A DNA stretch of 64,000 nucleotides from assembly GCF_025751555.1 (NCBI RefSeq), contig NZ_JAOWLB010000008.1:1-64000 (forward strand), read 5' to 3'. Under the pieces are notes generated by a model. The model was not told the DNA's origin. It did not search any database and saw nothing but the letters and a program-made list of their open reading frames with translations. How positions within the stretch are numbered: position 1 is the first letter of the stretch; each line of letters begins with the position of its first letter. Shown here piece after piece: positions 9,232 through 19,832 of this stretch. This DNA is from Ruegeria aquimaris (GTDB taxonomy: Bacteria > Pseudomonadota > Alphaproteobacteria > Rhodobacterales > Rhodobacteraceae). Position numbers and translations under genes: made by a program.

Positions 9232-10386
9232 GTGAGAAACTCAAGCCGATCCACTGTCGATCCCTTCATTGTGATGGATGTGATGGAGGCCGCCCGCAAG
9301 GCCGAGGAAGGTGGTCGCCGGATCATCCATATGGAGGTTGGCCAACCCGGTACGGGCGCGCCCAAGGGAGCCATGGAAGCTCTTGAAAAGTCTCTGAAAA
9401 CGGATGCTTTAGGCTATACCGTTTCACTTGGATTGCCAGCGCTAAGGCGCCGCATCGCGCAGCTTTACGGCGACTGGTACGGGGTCGATCTGAACCCCGA
9501 GCGGGTGGTGGTGACACCGGGTTCCTCCGGCGGATTTTTGCTTGCCTTTACCGCGCTCTTCGATAGCGGTGACCGGGTCGGGATCGGGGCGCCGGGCTAT
9601 CCTTCGTATCGGCAGATCCTGCGGGCACTGGGCCTGGTGCCGGTGGACTTGCCGACGGCACTGGAAAATCGGCTCCAACCGGTGCCCGCCGACTTTGACG
9701 GAATGGATTTGGCCGGGCTGCTGGTTGCCTCGCCCGCAAATCCCAGCGGTACGATGCTGGACCGTGCGGCTATGGGTGCGCTGATCGACGCGGCACAGGG
9801 ACAGGGCGCGAGTTTCATCAGCGACGAGATCTATCATGGCCTTGAATACGAGGCCAAGGCGGTGACGGCGCTGGAGCTGACCGATGAATGTTATGTGATC
9901 AACTCGTTTTCGAAATACTTCTCGATGACTGGCTGGCGCGTGGGCTGGATGGTGGTGCCCGAGGATCAGGTGCGCGTGGTCGAACGCATCGCGCAGAACA
10001 TGTTCATCTGCGCCCCGCATGCCAGCCAGGTTGCGGCCCTTGCGGCGATGGAGTGCGAAGAGGAATTGCAAGCGAACTTAAAGGTTTACAAGACAAACCG
10101 AAAGCTGATGCTGGAGGGGCTGCCAAAGGCCGGGTTCACCCGGATCGCGCCACCCGATGGGGCGTTCTACGTCTATGCCGATGTCTCGGACCTGACCGAT
10201 GACAGCCGCGCCTTTGCCGCCGAAATCCTGGTGAAGGCAGGCGTTGCGGTGACGCCAGGCCTCGATTTCGATCCGGAGCGGGGGAGCGGTACGCTGCGGT
10301 TCTCTTATGCGCGGGCGACGGCGGATATCGAGGAAGGGCTGGCGCGGCTGGCGCAATTCATGGCGACGCGGGCATCGGCCGATTAG
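9232..10386 (+). CDS. PLP-dependent aminotransferase, class I/II
   Basis: This is a 384-residue fold-type I aminotransferase. It has TPGSSGGF for cofactor phosphate binding, SPANPSGT with the carboxylate-contacting Asn, SDEIYHGL with the pyridine-N Asp, and NSFSKYFSMTGWRVGW containing the Schiff-base lysine. Substrate specificity (aspartate, alanine or aromatic) cannot be settled from motifs. GTG at 9232 is preferred since GGGAGAA is placed 4-5 bases ahead; the ATG at 9208 would overlap the divergent M48 start codon. The amiC-like gene follows on the same strand after 60 bases. Confidence 0.9.
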   Translation: MRNSSRSTVDPFIVMDVMEAARKAEEGGRRIIHMEVGQPGTGAPKGAMEALEKSLKTDALGYTVSLGLPALRRRIAQLYGDWYGVDLNPERVVVTPGSSGGFLLAFTALFDSGDRVGIGAPGYPSYRQILRALGLVPVDLPTALENRLQPVPADFDGMDLAGLLVASPANPSGTMLDRAAMGALIDAAQGQGASFISDEIYHGLEYEAKAVTALELTDECYVINSFSKYFSMTGWRVGWMVVPEDQVRVVERIAQNMFICAPHASQVAALAAMECEEELQANLKVYKTNRKLMLEGLPKAGFTRIAPPDGAFYVYADVSDLTDDSRAFAAEILVKAGVAVTPGLDFDPERGSGTLRFSYARATADIEEGLARLAQFMATRASAD

Positions 10387-10446
10387 GCGTTTGCAGCGCT
10401 GGGATAGGTGGCTATTGTTGGCGCCAACTCCGCAAAGACCGGGAAC

Positions 10447-11667
10447 ATGAGCAGGATCATCATTCTCATCACGGCGTTTTGGGCGCTGGCTGTTCCGTCG
10501 CTGGCGCAGGATTTCAGCGGTCTGGCCCGGATTCGCCCGGAGGAAAGCCGGATCGCCGAGGTGTCCCGGGGGGCGCTGCGTCTGGACTTGGCGTTGAGCC
10601 AGGGGGTGCCGTTCCGCCTGTTCACGCTGGATGAGCCACGGCGCCTGGTGCTGGATTTCCAGGAGGTCGACTGGACCGGACTGAACGCCGAGGCGCTATT
10701 GGTCGAAGACCGGGTGGTTTCGGCGCAGTTCGGGACCTATGTGCCGGGATGGTCGCGGATGGTGCTGGAACTGGCGCGGCCGTATTCGGTGGCCGAGGCG
10801 GCGATGAGCGTCGATACGGTGACCGGTGGGGCGCGGCTGGCCATTGTTCTGAAACCCGTGGACGAGGCGGCCTTTGCGGCAAATGCCGGCGCGCCGCATG
10901 ATCCGCGCTGGGATCTGCCAGTGCCGGAGCAATTGCCGGCCTTGCCTGAACGCGGACCGGATGCGCCGGTGCGGGTGGTGCTGGATCCCGGACATGGCGG
11001 TATCGACCCGGGCGCCGAGGTGGAGGGCGTCGTCGAAAAAGAGCTGATGCTGCGCTTTGCCCGCGAGGTGCAGGACCTGTTGCTGCGCACGGGCGGATTC
11101 GAAGTGGTCCTGACCCGGGATGCGGATGTATTTGTATCGCTGGAGCGGCGCATCGCGTTGGCGCACGAGGCCGGGGCGGATGTGTTCATCTCGCTGCATG
11201 CCGATTCGCTGAGCGAGGGGCTGGCGCATGGCGCAACCGTGCATGTTCTGGCCGAAGAGGCATCGGATATTGCCTCGGCCAAGCTGGCCGAACGCCATGA
11301 CCGCGACGATCTATTGGCCGGTGTCGATCTGAGCGACGCCGACGACCGGGTGACGGATGTCTTGCTGGATCTCGCCCGTCAGGAGACCCGGCCGCGCACC
11401 GAGGCGCTGGCCCGGGCGCTGGTCGATGGCATGACCCAGCAGGGCGGACCGATGAACCGCCGACCGCTGCGCGGGGCCTCCTTTTCGGTGCTGAAAGCGG
11501 CCGATATCCCCTCGGTCCTGGTCGAAATCGGATTTCTGTCTAGCCCACGGGACCTCAAGAACTTGCAGGATCCGCAATGGCGTGCCGCCATGGCGGCCGG
11601 TATCCGCAACGGATTGGTAAACTGGCGCAAGGCGGATCTGGAAAGCCGGTCGCTGGTGCGGCAGTAA
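10447..11667 (+). CDS. amiC: N-acetylmuramoyl-L-alanine amidase with AMIN domain
   Basis: The protein is 406 residues with a signal peptide (cleavage near PSLAQ, residue 18). An AMIN domain (about residues 30-130) targets the protein to septal or polar peptidoglycan. The C-terminal Amidase_3 domain shows the zinc-site motifs VVLDPGHGGIDPG, VEKELMLRFA, SLHADS and the catalytic Glu in VLVEIGFLSS. It cleaves the bond between MurNAc and the stem peptide during cell separation. The ATG at 10447 is chosen as it begins the signal peptide. The PBP1A gene follows on the same strand. Confidence 0.93.
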   Translation: MSRIIILITAFWALAVPSLAQDFSGLARIRPEESRIAEVSRGALRLDLALSQGVPFRLFTLDEPRRLVLDFQEVDWTGLNAEALLVEDRVVSAQFGTYVPGWSRMVLELARPYSVAEAAMSVDTVTGGARLAIVLKPVDEAAFAANAGAPHDPRWDLPVPEQLPALPERGPDAPVRVVLDPGHGGIDPGAEVEGVVEKELMLRFAREVQDLLLRTGGFEVVLTRDADVFVSLERRIALAHEAGADVFISLHADSLSEGLAHGATVHVLAEEASDIASAKLAERHDRDDLLAGVDLSDADDRVTDVLLDLARQETRPRTEALARALVDGMTQQGGPMNRRPLRGASFSVLKAADIPSVLVEIGFLSSPRDLKNLQDPQWRAAMAAGIRNGLVNWRKADLESRSLVRQ

Positions 11668-11816
11668 CCGTCTGGCGGTTCCGCGCGGATGCGAGTTGCC
11701 CCAATCTCATGCCGGTATCTACGTCGCGTCGGGTTTGAGCCGAATTCTGCTCTCCGGTTTTGACCCTTGCCGCGCGGGTGCTTATATAGGCGTTACCGCA
11801 CTACAAGGGCAGCCAC

Positions 11817-14309
11817 GTGATCCGTTTCATCCTCTCCTTCTTCGGGGCGATTTTCAGCCTCGTCACCCTGGGCGTCTTCATGGTGGCCCTGACCATCGGG
11901 GGTGTGTTCTGGATGTATGGCCGGGATCTGCCCAGCCATGAATCGCTGGCCGAATACAAGCCGCCGACGATCAGCCGGATCTATTCGGGCGAGGGGCATC
12001 TGATCGATGAGTTTGCCAAGGAACGGCGGCTGTTCACGCCGTCGGGCGAGATCCCCGATCTGGTCAAGCAGGCGTTCATCTCGGCAGAGGACAAGAATTT
12101 CTACACCCACCAGGGCTATGACATCCGCGGCATTGCCGCCGCCGGTATCGAAGCGGTCCGATCGCGCGGGAGCAACGTGCGCGGCGCGTCGACCATCACC
12201 CAGCAGGTGATGAAGAACTTCCTCTTGTCCGGCGATCGCAAGGCAGAGCGCAAGATCAAGGAGATCATTCTTGCCGCAAGGCTGGAGCAGACGCTGAACA
12301 AGGAGCAGATCCTCGAGCTTTACATGAACGAGATCTTCCTCGGGCAGAACTCTTACGGTGTAACCGCCGCCGCGCAGACCTATTTCAACAAGACGCTCAG
12401 CGAGTTGGCCCCGCATGAGGCGGCCACCTTGGCCGCCATGCCCAAGGCGCCGTCCGACTATCACCCGGTACGTGAAAAACAGCGCCTGCTGGACCGGCGC
12501 AACTATGTCCTGCGCGAGATGCGCGAGAACGGGTATATCGACAAGGCGACATATGAGATTGAGCGTGAGCAGCCGCTGCGTTCGGTGCAGAATGGCGATT
12601 TCGAGAGCTTCCGTACCGCGCTTCCGCCGCGCGACTACTTCACCGACGAGATCCGACGCCAATTGAGCGAGGATTTTGGCGAGGGGGAGTTCTTTACCGG
12701 TGGGTTTACCGTCCGGGCCTCGATCGACGAAGAGATGCAGGTCGAGGCGGCCAAGGCCTTGCGCAAGGCATTGGAAGACTATGACCGGCAGCGCGGCAAA
12801 TGGCGCGGCACCGGCAAGACGGTCGATGTCGCGTTGCTGGCAGACGAAGAGGCATGGCGGAGCGCCTTGTCGGCGACCGAGGTGCCGCGTGATGTCGATC
12901 TGGGCGGACGCTGGCATCCCGCCGTGGTGCGGGACATTGGCGACCAGACACTGGTCGTTGGTATCGAGGATGGACCAGCCGACGGGCGCGTTCCGCGATC
13001 CGACATCAAGTGGATGAAAGGCAGCTTTGCCGACAACCTGAAACTGGGCGACGTTGTTCTGGTCCGCGCCGGGGCCGACGCGGATACATGGTCGCTGCGT
13101 CAAGTGCCCGAAGTACAGGGTGGCTTCATGGCGATGGACGTGAACTCGGGCCGGGTGCTGGCGATGCAGGGCGGGTTCAGCTATCAGGATTCGGTGTTCA
13201 ACCGTGCAACGCAGGCCTTGCGGCAGCCGGGGTCGAGCTTCAAGCCGTTTGTCTATGCCGCGGCGCTGGACAGTGGGTACAGCCCTGCGACGATCGTGGT
13301 TGACGCGCCCATCGAGGTGAACACGCCCCAGGGCCTGTGGCGTCCCAAGAACTCGTCGAACAAGTTCTATGGGCCGACGCCCCTGAGAACCGGTATCGAA
13401 CAATCGCGGAACCTGATGACCATTCGACTGGCGCAAGAGGTCTCGATGCCGGTCGTGGCGGGCTATGCCGAGCGCTTTGGCGTTTATGACCATATGGGGC
13501 CGTTCCTGGCCAACTCGCTGGGGTCCGAAGAAACCACGCTCTACAAGATGGTGGCGGCTTATGCGATGTTCGCTAATGGCGGCGAGCGGGTGGAACCCAC
13601 ATTGGTCGACCGCATCCAGGACCGGTTCGGCAAGACGATCTATCGCCACGACCAGCGCGATTGCGTCGATTGTCTGTCCGACCGGCTGGGCGAGGGGCAG
13701 GCGCCCCGGATCGTGACCAATCGCGAGCGGGTCATGGACGCGATCACCGCCTATCAGCTGACCTCGATGATGAAGGGTGTGGTCGAGCGCGGCACGGCCA
13801 GCGGCACGGTCAACTTGCCGGTGCCGACAGCGGGCAAGACAGGCACGACCAACGATGCCAAGGACGTCTGGTTTATCGGCTTTACCTCGAACATCGTGGC
13901 GGGCTGTTACATCGGGTATGACAATCCCTCGCCGCTGGGCCGGGGCGCCTATGGCTCGTCGCTCTGCGGGCCGGTGTTCCAGGAGTTCATGGAAAAAGCC
14001 GTGGCCAAGTATGGCGGCGGTCCGTTTGAAGTTCCGCCGGGAGGGCATTTCATCAAAATCGACCGGTTTACCGGCGCCCGCCTGCCTGATGACGCGAGCG
14101 GCAACTATGTGGTTGCAGAGTATTTCCGCGATGGCGCCGAGCCGATCTTTGGGCTGGCCTATGACGGCGGTTTTGCAATGGGATCGAACCTGCCGCTTGT
14201 CGAAGAGGTGCAGCAGGCGGGCCAGCAAGTGCGGACATCGACGGGAGAAGTCACGACCGTGGGACCCAAGGCCAATTTCGGAACCGTCAGTTCCGGCGGG
14301 CTTTACTGA
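11817..14309 (+). CDS. mrcA: Penicillin-binding protein 1A
   Basis: This is an 830-residue class A PBP. A short cytoplasmic tail and one N-terminal transmembrane helix precede the GT51 transglycosylase domain (EDKNFYTHQGYD with the catalytic Glu, RGASTITQQ, KIKEIILA). An OB-like insertion (about residues 280-420) separates it from the transpeptidase domain with SxxK in PGSSFKPF, SxN in EQSRNLMT and KTGTT in AGKTGTTND. It polymerises and crosslinks peptidoglycan at the outer face of the inner membrane. Translation starts with GTG at 11817. Its stop codon overlaps the end of the degenerate Hint gene on the other strand by 7 bases. Confidence 0.95.
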   Translation: MIRFILSFFGAIFSLVTLGVFMVALTIGGVFWMYGRDLPSHESLAEYKPPTISRIYSGEGHLIDEFAKERRLFTPSGEIPDLVKQAFISAEDKNFYTHQGYDIRGIAAAGIEAVRSRGSNVRGASTITQQVMKNFLLSGDRKAERKIKEIILAARLEQTLNKEQILELYMNEIFLGQNSYGVTAAAQTYFNKTLSELAPHEAATLAAMPKAPSDYHPVREKQRLLDRRNYVLREMRENGYIDKATYEIEREQPLRSVQNGDFESFRTALPPRDYFTDEIRRQLSEDFGEGEFFTGGFTVRASIDEEMQVEAAKALRKALEDYDRQRGKWRGTGKTVDVALLADEEAWRSALSATEVPRDVDLGGRWHPAVVRDIGDQTLVVGIEDGPADGRVPRSDIKWMKGSFADNLKLGDVVLVRAGADADTWSLRQVPEVQGGFMAMDVNSGRVLAMQGGFSYQDSVFNRATQALRQPGSSFKPFVYAAALDSGYSPATIVVDAPIEVNTPQGLWRPKNSSNKFYGPTPLRTGIEQSRNLMTIRLAQEVSMPVVAGYAERFGVYDHMGPFLANSLGSEETTLYKMVAAYAMFANGGERVEPTLVDRIQDRFGKTIYRHDQRDCVDCLSDRLGEGQAPRIVTNRERVMDAITAYQLTSMMKGVVERGTASGTVNLPVPTAGKTGTTNDAKDVWFIGFTSNIVAGCYIGYDNPSPLGRGAYGSSLCGPVFQEFMEKAVAKYGGGPFEVPPGGHFIKIDRFTGARLPDDASGNYVVAEYFRDGAEPIFGLAYDGGFAMGSNLPLVEEVQQAGQQVRTSTGEVTTVGPKANFGTVSSGGLY

Positions 14310-16286
14310 AGCAAAGTACGCGCCAGGACCGAAGCCTCGTATTGGCGCAGGCAGAGGCGCGCGGTTTCGTCGAAACCGCCGCTGCCGCTGCGCAGTTCGG
14401 GGAAGAGCGCAAACAGCTCGTCGCGGGCCGGTTCGGCCAGCGCCTCCAAACCCTGGCTGCCGGGAAAGAAACTCTCCGATGCGACGCCTTCGGCATAGAT
14501 GATTTCATGCCGGTCGAACATCAGCTGGACATAGGTCACCACCGGGCAGGGCGCGCGGCGAAAATAGCGATCGTCGCGCAGATGGGCGGCGGCGGCCAAC
14601 ACCTCGGTCTGGCCGGTGAACAACGATGCCTGATAGCCGCTCAGCAACAGACGGTGCTGTGGCGAGACTAAAGAGATCGCGCAGCGCGCCCAGTTTGTCC
14701 TTGGCGATGCGGACAGGAGCGAACCGTCCCCTACCGGGAACGCCGCGGCACCCGGTCCAGCGCACCGGTTGCAAGCCGTTGTCACGGGTCAGCACCAGAT
14801 CGCCCACGGCGATATCCTCGACCGCGCGGCCCCCCGGTCGGTCTCGATCCGGTTGCCGGTGGCAAAGCAGATGATATTCTCGATGCCCGAGAAATTGACC
14901 ACAGTGCCATCGGTCAACAGGGCCGAGCCGCTCATCGCGCCGGACACCGTGTCGGTGCTGGTGATGGTGAGCGAGCCCCAGAAGAGATTACCTTGGAAAT
15001 CAAGCGTATCGCCTTTGGTTTGACCATCATCGCCCCCGACGATGGCGATGGTGTCGGACCCTGTTTCGGACAGATCGGTGATCTGGATCAGGTCGTCGCC
15101 GCTGCCGCCGAGAACGCTGTCGCCCTCGGCCGCGATCAGGATGTTATTGATCGTGCCACCGGTCAGGCTGTCGGACCCGGCACCGCCGATCAGGCTGTCA
15201 TCGCCGCCACCGCCATCCAGCAGGTCGTCGCCCAGGCCACCATCCAGCGTGTCGTTACCGGGGGTGACCTCTTCGGGCAGAGGGGTAAAGGTGACGCCAG
15301 TCACAGTATAGTCCGACCCGACGGTCCCATCGGTCTGCGGTTTCGCAGTCAGTACCATGGCGTCAAAGCTGCCAACTCCCGAAATCGAGATGGGTCCGCT
15401 GCCACTGCCGGAACCCTGTTCGGTAAAATCGCCCTCGGCCACCAGGGTACCGTCATTCTAGACCGCCCAATGCCCGACCTTGGCAAAATCGGCGGTACGG
15501 GAGGTGGGCGAAGTCGAACGAGGCCTCGCTGGTGCCGGTGTCAAAGGTGATGGTGATGTTCTCGGACAGGCCCGAGGCCTTGTCATAACCGATCTGGGCC
15601 GAGACCGCGCTGTCGCTGTCGGAGATGGTGCCGCTGGCCCCGAAGCCGCCGTTGAAAGTGCTGATGTTGGCGCTGCTGGCGCTGATCAGAGCGCCGCCAA
15701 CCACGTTTTGCGCGGTAACGGTAAAGCCGCTGCCGGTATCGGCTTAGTTGCTGATGTCGATGGTCACCGGATTTGGGGCAGGCGCTGACGGATCGGCGTC
15801 GCCGATCAGCGTATCACCGCCCGATCCGCCCATCAGGCTGTCATCGCCTTCGCCGCCGATGACCCTGTCGGCGCCGCCACCCGCGCTGACGGTATCGTTG
15901 CCACCACCGGCCTCGACCGTGTCATCTGTGGCGCCGCTATTGTCGATCTGATCGCCATCGGTATCGGTATAGCCCGCGTCAATCACCTCGCCCATGTCGG
16001 TGCCAGAGACGATGCCGTCATTGCGGCTATAGGCGGGCGCGGTGGTGGCGCCGGCCGAGCTGATAATGTCGACCGGCCCGTCATCGGGTACGAAATAGAC
16101 ATTGCCGTCGGTGGCCAGGTAATATTAGCCCGGCTCGACCTCGTTGAAATAGCTGGTTCCACCGGCCGTACCGGACCAGGTACAGGACCCGGCACCGAAT
16201 GCTGTATCGGTGCTGAAGGTGATCAGGGCACCCCCAATCGCATCGTTCGGGTCAAGCGAACCGTCCCCCAAGCTGACAAGATATCC
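14303..16286 (-). pseudogene. Degenerate RTX/Hint-domain protein gene
   Basis: Reading the minus strand from 16286, an acidic beta-rich segment is followed by RTX-type GGxGxD nonapeptides (about 15790-15890), a carbohydrate-binding-like stretch (about 15510-15740), a second RTX block (about 15120-15270), then a Hint_2 domain beginning CFATGNRIET with VSPQHRLLLSGYQ and a YVQLMFDRHE motif. The frame is broken at least six times: in-frame stops at 16125-16127, 15744-15746 and 15458-15460, and frame changes near 15508, 14835 and 14672. No start codon is found, and an in-frame stop bounds the homology at 16287-16289. Relatives are secreted calcium-binding proteins of roseobacters. An intact Hint paralogue lies at 44403-45380. 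Confidence 0.85.
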
Positions 16287-16525
16287 CTACGGCATTCAAA
16301 CATCCCAGTTGTTGGCGTGACCCCTAAAAACGAGACCTGCGAGCGAGAACTGGGCATACCGATTAAGATGATTGTCTCCGATTGGACCGAGTTGATGCGG
16401 ATTAATGTCAAATTCGGGGTGTCTGGGCGGGCGCGGGCAAAGTTTGCAGGCCGCCGTTGCCGCTTGTTCACGGCGCTGGCCTAAGGTATCACCCGCCGGC
16501 AAGATGAAATGCAGGACAGTCCCTT

Positions 16526-17653
16526 ATGCGTGCCGAAATCCAAAACATCGTGTCAGACATTGAGAAGTCCCTGCGTCTGCTAGCACAGCGGATGGATCAC
16601 GAGACCGCGCCGCACCGGCTGGAAGAGTTTAATGCCCGGGTCGAGGACCCCAATCTGTGGGACGATCCGGAGAAGGCGCAGAAACTGATGCGCGAGCGGC
16701 AGACGCTGGTCGATGCCATGGAGACCTACAAGGAAATCGCGACCGATCTGGCCGACAATATCGAGCTGATCGAACTGGGCGAGATGGAAGATGATCAGGA
16801 TGTGGTGAAGGATGCCGAGGCGGCGCTGAAGGCGCTGCGCGCGCGCGCCGCTGAAAAGGAGCTGGAGGCGCTCCTGGATGGCGAGGCCGACGGCAACGAC
16901 ACGTTCCTTGAGATCAACGCAGGTGCCGGTGGCACAGAGAGCTGCGACTGGGCCTCGATGCTGGCGCGCATGTATGTCCGTTGGGCCGAGAAGAAGGGCT
17001 ACAAGGTCGAGCTGCAATCGGAGAGCGCGGGCGACGAAGCCGGCATCAAGTCGGCGGCCTATAAAATTTCCGGGCACAACGCCTATGGCTGGCTGAAATC
17101 TGAAAGCGGTGTGCACCGTCTGGTACGGATCTCTCCCTTTGATGCGGCGGCGAAACGGCATACCTCGTTCAGCTCGGTCTGGGTCTATCCGGTGGTGGAC
17201 GACAATATCGAGATCGAGGTGAACCCCAGCGATATCCGCATCGACACCTACAGGTCATCCGGCGCGGGCGGGCAGCACGTGAACACCACCGACTCGGCGG
17301 TGCGGATCACCCACATCCCGACCGGCATCGTGGTGACCAGTTCCGAGAAATCGCAGCACCAGAACCGCGACATTGCCATGAAGGCGCTGAAATCGCGGCT
17401 CTACCAGCAGGAACTGGACCGCCGCAACGCCGAGATCAACGCGGCGCATGAGGCCAAGGGCGATGCAGGATGGGGCAACCAGATCCGGTCTTATGTGTTG
17501 CAGCCCTATCAGATGGTCAAGGATCTGCGCACCGGGCATGAAACCAGTGACACCAAGGGCGTGCTGGACGGCGATCTGGACGGGTTCATGGCGGCGACGC
17601 TGGCGATGAAGGTTTCGGGCAAGAGCCGCGCCGACGCGCAGGCCGAGGACTGA
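16526..17653 (+). CDS. prfB: Peptide chain release factor 2
   Basis: RF2 terminates translation at UGA and UAA. The 375-residue protein carries the RF2 stop-recognition tripeptide SPF at residues 203-205 and the universal GGQ at 248-250 ([10 protein letters not shown]), which enters the peptidyl-transferase centre. Domain 1 is the helical N-terminus with [12 protein letters not shown]. Unlike the gene in many bacteria, the reading frame is continuous: there is no in-frame UGA near codon 26, so no programmed frameshift controls it. In related genomes prfB often follows the PBP1A gene directly; here the decayed Hint gene separates them. Confidence 0.96.
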   Translation: MRAEIQNIVSDIEKSLRLLAQRMDHETAPHRLEEFNARVEDPNLWDDPEKAQKLMRERQTLVDAMETYKEIATDLADNIELIELGEMEDDQDVVKDAEAALKALRARAAEKELEALLDGEADGNDTFLEINAGAGGTESCDWASMLARMYVRWAEKKGYKVELQSESAGDEAGIKSAAYKISGHNAYGWLKSESGVHRLVRISPFDAAAKRHTSFSSVWVYPVVDDNIEIEVNPSDIRIDTYRSSGAGGQHVNTTDSAVRITHIPTGIVVTSSEKSQHQNRDIAMKALKSRLYQQELDRRNAEINAAHEAKGDAGWGNQIRSYVLQPYQMVKDLRTGHETSDTKGVLDGDLDGFMAATLAMKVSGKSRADAQAED

Positions 17654-17660
17654 GGCAGAA

Positions 17661-17710
17661 GGGGGCGCTGCCCCCGCCGCCTGACGGCGACTCCCCCGGA
17701 GTATTTTGAG
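17661..17710. repeat. GC-rich intergenic palindromic element after prfB
   Basis: GGGGGCGCTGCCCCC (17661-17675) is a perfect palindrome followed by CTCCCCCGGAGTATTTT. From memory this sequence type recurs in intergenic regions of Rhodobacterales as a REP-like element; only one clear copy is seen here. It sits between the convergent prfB and VOC genes, and could act as a bidirectional terminator. Confidence 0.5.
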
Positions 17711-17751
17711 CGAAATGAAGACAAGGGTCAGGGGTAACCGGCCCTCTGGTT

Positions 17752-18183
17752 CTATGCCTCTTCGAGTTCCAGCAGGTTGCCCTCGGGGTCACGCAGATAG
17801 ACGGCGAGGCAGGGGTGATCCGGCGCACCGATATCGGTGATCTCACCTTGCAGGGCGCCACCGAAGCGCAAGGTTCGGCGCACTGCGTCGTGGATATCCG
17901 GGGTTTGAAAACAAAGATGCCCGTAGCCCGGTTCGTTGACCTGTGGCAGACCCCGTTCGAGGGTCTGCCGATGCTGGTGCAGCTCCAGAAACGGGTACTC
18001 GACCCCGGGGAATCTCAACCAGAGGGATCTGATCGAGGCCTGCGGCAGGCTACATCCGGCGACAATACGCGCACCGGTCAGCGTGACCGGTGCCCGGCTT
18101 GGCGTGCAGTTGAATGCGGCGACATAGAAGGCGGCAAGCCTGTCCGCGTCTCTGGCGGTGATGCTGATATGGGCAAGCTTCAT
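17752..18183 (-). CDS. VOC (glyoxalase/bleomycin resistance) family protein
   Basis: The protein is 143 residues with two beta-alpha-beta-beta-beta modules. It begins MKLAHISITARD, with the N-terminal His metal ligand of the vicinal oxygen chelate fold, then FLELHQH, GYGHLCFQT with a second His, and ends YLRDPEGNLLELEE with the final Glu ligand. The family includes glyoxalases, dioxygenases and epimerases; the specific reaction cannot be assigned. ATG at 18183 is chosen because it starts the conserved strand; the long upstream frame to 18798 is antisense to the amidase gene. Confidence 0.85.
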   Translation of the reverse strand: MKLAHISITARDADRLAAFYVAAFNCTPSRAPVTLTGARIVAGCSLPQASIRSLWLRFPGVEYPFLELHQHRQTLERGLPQVNEPGYGHLCFQTPDIHDAVRRTLRFGGALQGEITDIGAPDHPCLAVYLRDPEGNLLELEEA

Positions 18184-18403
18184 ATGTTTGCCTGGAGGGA
18201 CTGTGTCCTGAAGGGTGGGTTGTAGTTGGATACCGTAAGGGAAGACGGTGAACCGGTGCAACCAGGCGAACCGCCTACTGACAGCGTCTGTGGGGTGGGG
18301 TGCTGGGCGATCCGAGCCGGAAAAGATATATTGAAACAGTGGGTTTAAATGCAGATGGCGCGCCGTTAGGCTGCTGGAAAACAGCTCTAGGGAGTCCCCG
18401 GAT

Positions 18404-19804
18404 ATGGATCTTTTTCGCTCGTCAGCCGTCGATCTTATATCGGCCTTGGCCTCCCGGCAGTTGAGTGCCGAAAGCCTCATGGGCGCCACGCTCGACCGGA
18501 TCGCAGAGGTTAACCCGAAGGTCAATGCCATCGTGGCGCTGCGTGACGCGGACATCCTGATGCAAGAAGCGAGGGCCTGTGATGCCGGGCCGGTGCGGGG
18601 GCCCTTGCACGGCCTGCCAATTGCGATCAAGGATCTGGAGAGTATCGCCGGTGTGCCCACCACCATGGGCTCGCCGTTGTTTGCGGATTTTGTCGCGGGC
18701 AAGGACAGTCTCTTGCCGTCGCGTCTGCGGGCGGCGGGAGCGATCCTGATCGGCAAGACGAACGTGCCGGAGTTTGGGATTGGCTCGCACACGTTCAACC
18801 CGGTCTATGGCGCGACGGGTAATCCCTATCAGCCGGCGCTGTCCTGTGGCGGCTCGTCTGGCGGGGCCGCGGTGGCGCTGGCCACCGGCATGACGGCGCT
18901 GGCGGATGGGTCCGACGAGATGGGATCGCTGCGCAATCCGGCGGCCTGGAACAACGTGTACGGGTTCCGCCCGACCTGGGGCACGGTGCCCCTCGATCCA
19001 GAGCGCGAGCTGTTCCTGTATCAACTGGCCACGCTGGGCCCGATGGGGCGCAGCCCGGCGGATATCGGGATCATGCTGGATGTGATCGCCGGGGCGGATG
19101 CGCGCGTGCCTTTGTCGATGAACAGCCCCAAGACCGCACCGGTGTCCCCTGTGGACCTGAAAGGCGTGCGCATCGGCTGGTTGGGCGATTGGGGCGGAGC
19201 CTATGCGATGGAGCCGGGGATTCTGGAACTGTGCGAAAGCGGGTTGCGCGTGCTTGAGACGCTCGGTGCCGCTGTTGAGCCGGTTCCGGCCCCGATGGAT
19301 GCGGCGGCAATCTGGGAGGCCTGGCTGGATCTGCGGTCCTGGGGCAAGGCGGGCGCGTTGGAGCCGCTGCTGCGCCAGAGCCGGTCGGCTCTGAAGGATA
19401 CGGCGATCTGGGAGATCGAACGCGGACTCGCCCTGTCGGCGATGGATATCCATCGCGCCAGTGTCAAACGCTCGAACTGGTACAAGCGGGCAGTCGAACT
19501 GCTCGGAGAATTCGACGCGCTGGTTCTGCCCTCGGCGCAGGTCTGGCCCTTTGACGTCAACGTGCCTTTTCCAAAGGAAATCGCGGGCCGGGCGATGGAT
19601 ACCTATCATCGCTGGATGGAGGTTACGATCCCGATTGGCCTGATCGGCCTGCCTTCGCTGGCGGTTCCAGCCGGGTTTGGCCCGCAGGGCGTGCCGATGG
19701 GGTTCCAGGTATTTGGCCCGCGCGGCAGTGACGCCCGGCTTCTGTCCATTGGCGAAGCCTATCATCAGGCGACGGAATGGCCGCAGAAAAAGCCGGCGAT
19801 GTGA
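18404..19804 (+). CDS. Amidase signature family hydrolase
   Basis: The protein is 466 residues. The amidase-signature triad is visible: lysine in PIAIKDLE, cis-serine in the [14 protein letters not shown] block, and the nucleophile region [15 protein letters not shown]. The family includes GatA and amidases acting on aryl or aliphatic amides; the lack of adjacent gatB/gatC argues against a tRNA amidotransferase role. The substrate is unknown. It is followed after 28 bases by a small integral membrane protein gene on the same strand. Confidence 0.88.
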   Translation: MDLFRSSAVDLISALASRQLSAESLMGATLDRIAEVNPKVNAIVALRDADILMQEARACDAGPVRGPLHGLPIAIKDLESIAGVPTTMGSPLFADFVAGKDSLLPSRLRAAGAILIGKTNVPEFGIGSHTFNPVYGATGNPYQPALSCGGSSGGAAVALATGMTALADGSDEMGSLRNPAAWNNVYGFRPTWGTVPLDPERELFLYQLATLGPMGRSPADIGIMLDVIAGADARVPLSMNSPKTAPVSPVDLKGVRIGWLGDWGGAYAMEPGILELCESGLRVLETLGAAVEPVPAPMDAAAIWEAWLDLRSWGKAGALEPLLRQSRSALKDTAIWEIERGLALSAMDIHRASVKRSNWYKRAVELLGEFDALVLPSAQVWPFDVNVPFPKEIAGRAMDTYHRWMEVTIPIGLIGLPSLAVPAGFGPQGVPMGFQVFGPRGSDARLLSIGEAYHQATEWPQKKPAM

Positions 19805-19832
19805 CAGCGGGACAGGGCAGGGAGGAGCAGTC

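Noticed and set aside
11793-14228. 811-residue open frame opposite the PBP1A gene
   Set aside because: It mirrors PBP1A codons and has no recognisable domain, while the plus-strand protein is unambiguous.
16223-16471. 82-residue minus-strand frame upstream of prfB
   Set aside because: No ribosome-binding site or sensible composition. Its end is in another frame of the decayed Hint gene.
16526-16640. Programmed frameshift in prfB
   Set aside because: The frame is continuous, with no in-frame UGA in the first 40 codons.
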